From the IMG/VR virus record IMGVR_UViG_3300046009_009408, positions 1 to 29,823 of that record: a DNA stretch of 29,823 nucleotides. One strand, 5' to 3'. Position 1 is the first letter of the stretch. Every line of letters begins with the position of its first letter. The translations under genes were made by a program, and so were the position numbers. The notes under the pieces are model-generated. The model made no database searches. It worked only from the letters and a program-made list of their open reading frames with translations, and was not told the origin of the DNA. This stretch comes from a virus. Shown here in pieces: positions 1-5,378 of the stretch.

Positions 1-312
1 TTTTATGAAAACAAGAAGATGCCTTATGGTAAGTTCAAAGGTTCTGCTTATAAGGATCTTCCGGAACACTATCTGAAATGGTTAGTCAGTAACAATGCAG
101 CTAAAGGAAAACTTCTGATGTATTGCAATTACAGATTAAACCTTCCAAAGAAAAACTACCAGGTTACTGTAACAGATTCCATTGGTGGTGACGGTATCTA
201 CATAGTTCAGGCATACACTAAAAATGATGCAATGCGCGTATGTATAAGAGAAAATAACATTCAATCAACCCAAAGTTATCATGGAACAGAATTTGAAATT
301 ACTGAGATTTGA
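1..312 (+). CDS. DUF3820-like small protein, 5' end outside window
   Basis: The frame is open from the first base, so the true start may lie upstream; the first visible ATG is at 19. The motif MPYGKFKG followed by DLPEHYLKWL is the signature of the DUF3820 family (usual form: MPFGKYKG, then a DLP..YL.WL segment). These are small proteins of uncertain biochemistry, some linked to exonuclease-like or quorum-regulated proteins. In family members the MPFGKYKG block often follows a short N-terminal lead, which is why an upstream start is favoured here. The C-terminal half is not recognised. The 3' end overlaps the next gene by 32 bases. Family call fairly safe, function unknown. Confidence 0.7.
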   Translation, partial: FYENKKMPYGKFKGSAYKDLPEHYLKWLVSNNAAKGKLLMYCNYRLNLPKKNYQVTVTDSIGGDGIYIVQAYTKNDAMRVCIRENNIQSTQSYHGTEFEITEI

Positions 313-634
313 TACAATAAACAGAGCCAAGGAGAAATTCCTTAAAGATTATGGTAGTACTCCCATAGCATCTGACCATGTAGAAATTGATGCTTTTGAT
401 TTCTGGGCCATTGCTAAGCTTCCTACTACTATGAGTTTTTGTAGTAAGGAAACATCCGCAGGCTTTTTTAAGGCAGAGTTTTACCATGAAGGATATCTAT
501 ATGTGCACTACAGCATAATATCAGATACCATCAGTGACTCACTTGACTTTGATACTTTCTGTTGTAAGTATACATCAGATGATCTACCACTACCATCAGA
601 CCATTGGAATGATGGTATGTATGAAGAGTTTTAA
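281..634 (+). CDS. Hypothetical protein (117 aa)
   Basis: Not recognised. Soluble, acidic protein with many aromatic residues in its middle (FDFWAIAKLP, FFKAEFYHEGYLYVHYS) and an acidic C-terminus ending DGMYEEF; no membrane segment or signal peptide. The ATG at 281 overlaps the end of the preceding gene, a common arrangement in this genome. It is the last gene before the structured non-coding stretch at about 640-998. Confidence 0.6.
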   Translation: MEQNLKLLRFDTINRAKEKFLKDYGSTPIASDHVEIDAFDFWAIAKLPTTMSFCSKETSAGFFKAEFYHEGYLYVHYSIISDTISDSLDFDTFCCKYTSDDLPLPSDHWNDGMYEEF

Positions 635-660
635 AATATTCCCCAATGCACTAACCAAAT

Positions 661-969
661 GGGTGAGCAGTTGTAATAGCTCCTATTAGCTCAGGTGAAT
701 GGCTGAGTTAATTATAAACGAGCAAACCCTAATAGTAGAATAGAGGCTAAAATTTCGTATTGACGCTACAATGAATATTCTATTCATCTATTACAACTGA
801 GTGCAGAGGGATTATTAATACTACACAATAGGGTCGAAATTTAGCCTGCGGTAAAACCAGTTATGCTGGCAGGGCAAGTGTAGTTTAATCAGCTCCCAAG
901 GGTGAGCAGTTGTAATATCAGTACAAAGTAGAAATACTGGGGTGCTTATTACAATTGAGTGCAGAGGGG
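661..969 (+). ncRNA. Structured RNA with duplicated hairpin module and pseudoknot
   Basis: About 360 bases (635-998) hold no credible gene but much base pairing. An 18-nt sequence at 661-678 (gggtgagcagttgtaata) recurs exactly at 900-917, and attacaaYtgagtgcagaggg occurs at 790-810 and 948-968. In each copy the left motif pairs with the right one: 668-679 with 788-799 (12 bp perfect) and 907-917 with 947-957 (11 bp). The single base changed between the copies (C797 to T955) turns a G-C pair into G-U, so pairing is kept on the + strand. Further helices: 687-694/703-710, 771-777/781-787 and 814-826/878-889 (12 bp with one bulged base). Bases 745-757 pair with 835-846 (12 bp, one bulged A), linking the first hairpin loop to sequence outside it, a pseudoknot. 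Function unknown; no match to a known riboswitch or ribozyme was recognised. Confidence 0.6.
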
Positions 970-998
970 TTAATACCAATAAACTAATTATTATAAAA

Positions 999-1259
999 AT
1001 GATCACTGAAAGCTTTCATCCTTATAAAGGGTATGTCATAAGACTCCGGGCTGTTACTGATAATGGTTTTGGTTTCTCTATTATTAAAGAAGTACCAAAT
1101 GCTACCAGCCCTGGTGGTATAAAGAAACTGTATCTCCGTGAAAAGAGATATGCTTTTACCAATGCTGAGGCTTTGATGAAAGAAGCCATAAATTACATTG
1201 ACAACCACGAATCTAATTTGATTCAGAAAATAAATAAACTCACATCCAAAATCAATTAA
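999..1259 (+). CDS. Hypothetical protein (86 aa)
   Basis: Not recognised. The frame is open from 942, but the ATG at 942 lies inside the hairpin of the upstream RNA, and the residues it would add look like read-through of that RNA; the ATG at 999 is preferred. The protein starts MITESFHPYKGYVIRLRAV and has a C-terminal amphipathic helix. It ends 10 bases before the ClpX-like gene and is probably co-transcribed with it. Confidence 0.55.
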   Translation: MITESFHPYKGYVIRLRAVTDNGFGFSIIKEVPNATSPGGIKKLYLREKRYAFTNAEALMKEAINYIDNHESNLIQKINKLTSKIN

Positions 1260-1269
1260 TCCAAACACA

Positions 1270-2088
1270 ATGAAAAAAGTAGCTGTATTAGGACAAGAAA
1301 CTCTTGTCAAAGAAATCAATAAGATTCTTGAAATCTTTAAGGGTAGTGATACTGAAATCAGACCTCATTTTATTCTTACTGGTCCATCGGGATCAGGAAA
1401 GAGTTTTACTATTGCTGCAATGTGTGCTGTTCTTGAGATTCCGTTTATGGAAGTTAACGCTGCTCAATTGACAAAAGAAGGTACTGCTGGTAACAGTGTA
1501 TCAAAGGCTTTATCTCCCTTGGCTAACACTGCTGGAAAACCTATTGTTTGTTTTGTAGATGAGTTTGATAAGCTTTTTATCAGTGGTAATTCAAACTCTG
1601 ACCTTGCACATGAAACTACAAATGGTGTTCAGAATGAATTCTTAAAGGTCCTTGAGTCTGATGAAGCTGCTGTCTATGGGGATTATGGAAAGTACATAAA
1701 CATCCCAATTTCTAATGTGCTATTTGTATTTGCTGGTGCATTCAATGGTGAGGATGACATAGATATAGATCGCCTCCGTGAACTTGGTCTTAAAACTGAG
1801 TTTTTAGGAAGAGTTGGTTTGGTGTTCAATACTAAACCGTTGTCATTGGATACCCTCTATGAGATCTTTGACCACTCTAGTTTGTTTAACAAATACCTAG
1901 AGCTGTTTGATGGAGTTGACCGTGAGAAGGTCAGTTATGAAATCAAGGCCAAGATCAAGGAGAACTATGATAATAATACATTGGGTGCACGTATGATTAA
2001 TACATTGATCCACCAGTATTTTATCAAAGGAGGATTCACAGATAAAACAGAAAAAAAGGTTACTTTTCAGAAAAAACTCACCCTATGA
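1270..2088 (+). CDS. ClpX-like AAA+ ATPase
   Basis: A 272-residue AAA+ protein. Walker A GPSGSGKS (residues 38-45), Walker B IVCFVDE (92-98), a sensor-1 region NVLFVFAGAF (149-158) very like ClpX NILFICGGAF, an arginine-finger box FLGR (178-181; ClpX LIGR) and sensor-2 GAR (239-241). Compared with ClpX it lacks the N-terminal zinc-binding domain, and no IGF-type ClpP-docking loop can be seen. The pore loop is GTAG (71-74) where ClpX has GYVG, so the aromatic residue that grips substrates is missing. It is therefore a ClpX relative that may remodel one specific partner, or block host ClpX, rather than feed ClpP. ATPase class is certain; the job is inferred. Confidence 0.8.
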   Translation: MKKVAVLGQETLVKEINKILEIFKGSDTEIRPHFILTGPSGSGKSFTIAAMCAVLEIPFMEVNAAQLTKEGTAGNSVSKALSPLANTAGKPIVCFVDEFDKLFISGNSNSDLAHETTNGVQNEFLKVLESDEAAVYGDYGKYINIPISNVLFVFAGAFNGEDDIDIDRLRELGLKTEFLGRVGLVFNTKPLSLDTLYEIFDHSSLFNKYLELFDGVDREKVSYEIKAKIKENYDNNTLGARMINTLIHQYFIKGGFTDKTEKKVTFQKKLTL

Positions 2089-2106
2089 GCAAAATTATTC
2101 TATTGT

Positions 2107-3130
2107 GGTACCTGATTAATGGTACCGTTGAATGTGAAAGTCCTTCATGCGGTTTTTGTTCTGTAATAATCCAAAGGAGGAATATACACTAGGGTTTACA
2201 CTTATAGAAGGCTACTCAATGGGGATGAAGGTAATAAGAATTAAGAATATCTTTGTTACAGAATTTAATAAAATAGGTTTGATATTTACCTTTGTGAATT
2301 ATAGGAAAATACTGTTTAACAGCTAGTACATGTTAATTCACATAAAAAGTTGTAGTAATATTAAGGTTAAACTAGCAAGAATCTATTGTTGAGATACATG
2401 TGTGTACAGCAAAATGTTACCTTATAAATAACCAAGCTGAGTGCTTATCTAAAACATAATAGACGTATTATGCTAACAAGATTATGGTTTATTACTACAA
2501 ATTGTGTTGTTTCTCCTTGAGATAAGAGAAATTAGAGATTGTTCGGCTGGTGTATCAAATAGAGAGTTAAGTATGATGCCTGGGTTATCCTAACAATAAA
2601 TGACTCTACAACACAAATATCATTCTCATGTACTATAAGTCTACACCTTGTAAGATAGTACAAATAGTGCAATGCGTGACTTGAGCACTGTAAAAAAATC
2701 ACAAGGTTGCGATTGGGGTGATTACCCAGGGAAAAGCAAGATTCAGGCGTGTGTAGGGGTGCCAGTAGAGTGTAATGAAAAGTGCACACTTCAAAGATGA
2801 AATAATCATATCTAATTGTTTTGTAAGAAGCGTTTAAGTTTGAAACAAGATTGTAATACTACCATGAGATTGAGATGTATTACATGAGATTACAAAACAT
2901 TAGATAATACTCTATACCAATATTGTTTTACAATGCAGAAAATTAGCAGGTAATTATGAAAGCACCTGATATTGGTAGAAGACAATTATAAAATCTACTA
3001 CAGTATAACCTTATAGTAGATGGTGGCAGCATAAGAATTAAAGTAGAACTAAATGATTCTTGCTTATGCCTTAGATATAGTAATATGTCTGTAGTAGTTG
3101 TTAATGACCAAACATACATGGAATAACAAC
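2107..3130 (+). ncRNA. Large multi-domain structured RNA region
   Basis: Bases 2089-3180 contain no credible gene. Reading along the + strand gives a run of perfect inverted repeats that do not cross: 2107-2112/2121-2126; 2159-2169/2253-2263 (11 bp with one U-G); 2293-2301/2334-2342 (9 bp); 2350-2360/2490-2500 (11 bp) enclosing 2362-2367/2419-2424, 2434-2437/2443-2446 and 2455-2461/2466-2472; 2502-2510/2608-2616 (9 bp); 2629-2636/2655-2662 (8 bp); 2666-2670/2685-2689; 2697-2702/2718-2723; 2817-2826/2890-2899 (10 bp) enclosing 2852-2859/2877-2884; 2915-2923/2969-2977 (9 bp) enclosing 2947-2951/2964-2968; 2993-3000/3014-3021; 3029-3035/3063-3069; 3097-3103/3124-3130. One possible crossing pair is 2142-2148/2225-2231. 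This is more long, nested stems than expected by chance. Size, phage setting and tRNA-like genes nearby recall the large ornate RNAs GOLLD and ROOL, but no conserved sequence of either was recognised. Boundaries are approximate. Confidence 0.6.
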
Positions 3131-3180
3131 ATTGTGCGAGCCTATTGTGGTGGTAGGAAGGTAATTAATCTAATTAAATT

Positions 3181-3372
3181 ATGGAACACTTTGTTATGAC
3201 AACCGCATTTCATGATTTCTTGGAGGATCATTTAAAAATGACTCAAGAATTAAAAGAAAGGGCAATAGCTGAATACAAGAATTCATTGCTGATGCCCAGA
3301 AAAAAGAAAAAGAAGTTTAAAAAAACTGCTCTGATGCTATACAGTGTAGCATGCTGGGCAGAAAATATTTGA
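3181..3372 (+). CDS. Hypothetical basic protein (63 aa)
   Basis: Not recognised. A helical N-terminal half (FHDFLEDHLKMTQELKERAI) is followed by a lysine cluster (PRKKKKKFKKTA) and a short hydrophobic end. An internal ATG at 3196 is an alternative start. It is the first gene after the large structured RNA region and ends one base before the next start codon, so the two are probably translated together. The basic stretch could contact nucleic acid, which is only a guess. Confidence 0.5.
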   Translation: MEHFVMTTAFHDFLEDHLKMTQELKERAIAEYKNSLLMPRKKKKKFKKTALMLYSVACWAENI

Positions 3373-3373
3373 T

Positions 3374-3667
3374 ATGATTACACCCGTTAAGAATATTTTC
3401 CTACAACCTGGACAAATATTCAGAGTTGTAAGGTATGATGAACCCTTGCAACCACACTTTCTTGTAAGGGAGATGTATGAGGATCCGCATACTGATGCTG
3501 GATGGGATACTACTTTCAAATCTAAAAAATGGTTAGGTACTGCTTGGCATACTGTTGAACAAGAACTTCCTGCCTGGATAGGAAAGAGTTATGATGACCT
3601 GAATGAAGGTTTTACACTTCCATCTAGAAGATTTTACTGTGAAATTATTGAAATCATTGAACTTTAA
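3374..3667 (+). CDS. Hypothetical protein (97 aa)
   Basis: Not recognised. Compact soluble protein, probably mostly beta strand: PGQIFRVVRYDEPLQPHF near the N-terminus and SRRFYCEIIEIIEL at the C-terminus, with several tryptophans (WDTTF, WLGTAWHTVE, PAWIGKSYDDL). No signal peptide or membrane segment. The start lies one base after the stop of the preceding gene. Confidence 0.6.
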   Translation: MITPVKNIFLQPGQIFRVVRYDEPLQPHFLVREMYEDPHTDAGWDTTFKSKKWLGTAWHTVEQELPAWIGKSYDDLNEGFTLPSRRFYCEIIEIIEL

Positions 3668-3681
3668 ATCAATTTACAATT

Positions 3682-3816
3682 ATGATGTACTATTATTATG
3701 GCCGTAATGGTCAGGAGTTTGTTACTCCAAACAGAGATTTGGCTTTTGCCCGTGCTGCTGTACATGGCAGTGATGTGTTTAGTATGGAAACTGAAAACCC
3801 TGAATCAAATGCTTAG
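3682..3816 (+). CDS. Hypothetical small protein (44 aa)
   Basis: A short frame from ATG 3682 (or 3685) encodes MMYYYYGRNGQEFV, then PNRDLAFARAAVHGSDVFS and an acidic end. Its composition looks like a normal folded peptide. The frame overlapping it from 3698 gives a stretch that reads as an out-of-frame shadow. Its stop overlaps the start of the next membrane protein by 8 bases (ATGCTTAG at 3809), as expected for translational coupling. Function unknown. Confidence 0.55.
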   Translation: MMYYYYGRNGQEFVTPNRDLAFARAAVHGSDVFSMETENPESNA

Positions 3817-4045
3817 TCTACTTGGAACATTTGTATTTGGGGGAATTATAATTTTCCTACTAATCTTATTGTGTGCTTATGTGGCTAGTGAATTTGAAGG
3901 TACTATCCTTGAGAAGATGGCAGAAGTTCTATTCTACATAGTTCTTACCCTGGCTATGATATTCATTGCCTACATTGTTATTTCATTCACTAAAATTCTA
4001 TTATCCTACATTGTTATTTCATTCACCAAAATTTTATTATCCTAA
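3809..4045 (+). CDS. Small membrane protein with duplicated C-terminal segment
   Basis: A 78-residue protein with two or three hydrophobic segments: LLGTFVFGGIIIFLLILLC, then VLFYIVLTLAMIFIAYIVIS. The frame is open from 3698, but ATG 3809 is chosen because it overlaps the stop of the small upstream gene and the 37 extra residues are out-of-frame reading of that gene. The last 24 residues are a 12-residue unit (YIVISFTKILLS) repeated twice, from a 36-bp tandem duplication. Likely an inner-membrane phage protein; role unknown. Confidence 0.55.
   Translation: MLSLLGTFVFGGIIIFLLILLCAYVASEFEGTILEKMAEVLFYIVLTLAMIFIAYIVISFTKILLSYIVISFTKILLS
3971..4042 (+). repeat. 36-bp in-frame tandem duplication
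   Basis: Bases 3971-4006 and 4007-4042 are two copies of a 36-bp unit that starts tacattgttatttcattcac. They differ at two positions, both silent, so the duplicated peptide YIVISFTKILLS is identical. It extends the C-terminus of a small membrane protein and is probably recent. Confidence 0.9.
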
Positions 4046-4317
4046 TGGCTAAAAAAAACCAACCAAAAAAGAAAAACACAGCTTCTGAAACTGACTGTGA
4101 AAAAAAGTTAAGTATTGTTACTAAAGCTGCAAATCTCCTAGAAGAAGATTTAAGACTTCATCAGTGGATCGCGGTTCTTAGTAAACAGCATTTGCAAGGC
4201 TGCTTAAATTACACGGGGGAGATAACCAGTGGGGACTTGGCATATGCTGAACAATTAACAAGAAGAATGTTAAAGCATGCAGAAAATAAAAAGAATCACG
4301 GTCCTTTGTCTGCTTAG
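4045..4317 (+). CDS. Hypothetical protein (90 aa)
   Basis: Not recognised. A lysine-rich N-terminus (MAKKNQPKKKNTAS) precedes an alpha-helical body with regularly spaced leucines (AANLLEEDLRLHQWIAVLSK, then DLAYAEQLTRRMLKHAENKK). The start overlaps the previous stop in a TAATG, so translation is probably coupled to the membrane protein upstream. No catalytic motif seen. Confidence 0.6.
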   Translation: MAKKNQPKKKNTASETDCEKKLSIVTKAANLLEEDLRLHQWIAVLSKQHLQGCLNYTGEITSGDLAYAEQLTRRMLKHAENKKNHGPLSA

Positions 4318-4364
4318 TAGTACAAAAACGTTCTTGAGAGTTTATCACTTTTATTCAAATTACA

Positions 4365-4541
4365 ATGCAAAACCCTTTTAAAATTGCAAGAAACATTATT
4401 TTTTTTCTTGTCATGAATTTATTGTGTGTAATGGTTCATCTTGTTTTGTTCAAAACAAGCATTCCTTGGTTGGGATGGGCATCACTTACACTTCACCTCT
4501 GGGGATTAACATATTTCCCCTACAAAAAAACATTCAATTAA
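4365..4541 (+). CDS. Small two-helix membrane protein (58 aa)
   Basis: A short frame from ATG 4365 fills the gap before the lipoprotein gene. It encodes two hydrophobic stretches, IIFFLVMNLLCVMVHLVLF and IPWLGWASLTLHLWGLTYF, with positively charged ends (QNPFKIARN and YKKTFN), a normal layout for a small inner-membrane protein. It ends 13 bases before the next start. Family not recognised. Confidence 0.55.
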   Translation: MQNPFKIARNIIFFLVMNLLCVMVHLVLFKTSIPWLGWASLTLHLWGLTYFPYKKTFN

Positions 4542-4554
4542 TAATCAAAAACCA

Positions 4555-5328
4555 ATGAAAAAGTTATTTTATCTTCTAGCTGTGGCAACAGTATTTGTTG
4601 CGTGTAATCCCGTTCAACCAAACCATGAAGGTGTTCTCATGCAGAACTATGGTAGAAATGGAGTTTCTGATTTCTCTATTGTTACTGGAGCTCAAGGTCT
4701 CTTAGGTCCTGGCTCTGAGTTGTATCAAGTTCCTATGTATGAACAAACAGCTGACCCAGAACCAGTAGAAATTCTTGCAAAGGATGCTGGTAAGTTTACT
4801 GTTGACCCCCGATTTACCTATGAAGCTATCAGAGGTAAAGGTATTGACGTTGTGTTTAGCTACAAGCATACAGGATTTGAAGACAATATGGATAATCTAG
4901 AGAATATGATTCTCAATCCTATTGTTGTTAATGCTTTTAGAGAAGAAGCAAGACGGTTTAGTACTGATTCCCTTATGAATAATCTAAACACATTTGAGAA
5001 CATTGTTCAGGATAGATTAAAGAAAGAGTTTGAACTTAAGTTCTTTAAAATGAATAGTTTAACTTCTGGGTTAACTCCTCCAGCTTCTATGAGTAGAGCT
5101 ATTGAGGATAGAAACAATGCTATTCAAAAGGCCAGACAGGTTCAGAATGAACTTGAAACAGCTAAGCTATACCAAGAAAAAGCCCTTATTGAACAGCGTA
5201 CCAACCAAATTAAATCTCAAGGTTTAACCAAAGAGATTCTTATGGAGAAGTATATTGATGCTTTGCGTAATACAAACAACAAGGTTATCATTACTGATGG
5301 TCGCACTCCGGTTATACTTAACCAATGA
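4555..5328 (+). CDS. SPFH/prohibitin-like lipoprotein
   Basis: A 257-residue protein. The N-terminus MKKLFYLLAVATVFVAC is a lipoprotein signal with the lipidated cysteine at 17, so the protein should be membrane-anchored by lipid. After it comes an SPFH/Band-7-like region: PNHEGVLMQNYGRNG, GPGSELYQVPMY, ..VDPRFTYEAI, then a helical region (RNNAIQKARQVQNELETAKL) typical of the coiled segment of prohibitin-like proteins. SPFH proteins oligomerise into membrane rings or scaffolds. In a phage it may alter the host envelope or regulate membrane proteases. A terminator follows directly. Fold call likely; role inferred. Confidence 0.65.
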   Translation: MKKLFYLLAVATVFVACNPVQPNHEGVLMQNYGRNGVSDFSIVTGAQGLLGPGSELYQVPMYEQTADPEPVEILAKDAGKFTVDPRFTYEAIRGKGIDVVFSYKHTGFEDNMDNLENMILNPIVVNAFREEARRFSTDSLMNNLNTFENIVQDRLKKEFELKFFKMNSLTSGLTPPASMSRAIEDRNNAIQKARQVQNELETAKLYQEKALIEQRTNQIKSQGLTKEILMEKYIDALRNTNNKVIITDGRTPVILNQ

Positions 5329-5333
5329 TAATA

Positions 5334-5361
5334 GGGGGAGTGTAAAAGCTCCCCTTATTTT
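5334..5361 (+). terminator. Rho-independent terminator
   Basis: GGGGAG (5335-5340) and CTCCCC (5349-5354) form a 6-bp GC-rich stem with an 8-base loop, followed by TTATTTT. It lies six bases after the SPFH lipoprotein stop. Confidence 0.8.
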
Positions 5362-5378
5362 CTATAAATACTTTTACT

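Noticed and set aside
806-897. Pairing of gaggg 806-810 with ctccc 893-897
   Set aside because: Checked base by base, these strands are not reverse complements, so no stem is claimed.
942-998. Upstream ATG for the gene ending at 1259
   Set aside because: It lies within the second hairpin of the structured RNA, whose sequence is duplicated from 790 onward; the extra residues would be RNA-derived.
2142-2231. Pseudoknot ccttcat 2142-2148 with atgaagg 2225-2231 as a firm feature
   Set aside because: A 7-bp match at this distance can occur by chance; it is mentioned as possible but not counted among the supporting helices.
2532-2789. Minus-strand frame of 85 codons inside the large non-coding region
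   Set aside because: Its sequence looks random, it is opposite to all neighbours, and it lies across several of the perfect inverted repeats that explain the region better.
3698-3808. N-terminal 37 codons of the long frame 3698-4045
   Set aside because: These bases code for the more natural peptide at 3682-3816 in another frame; the long-frame residues look like a shadow.
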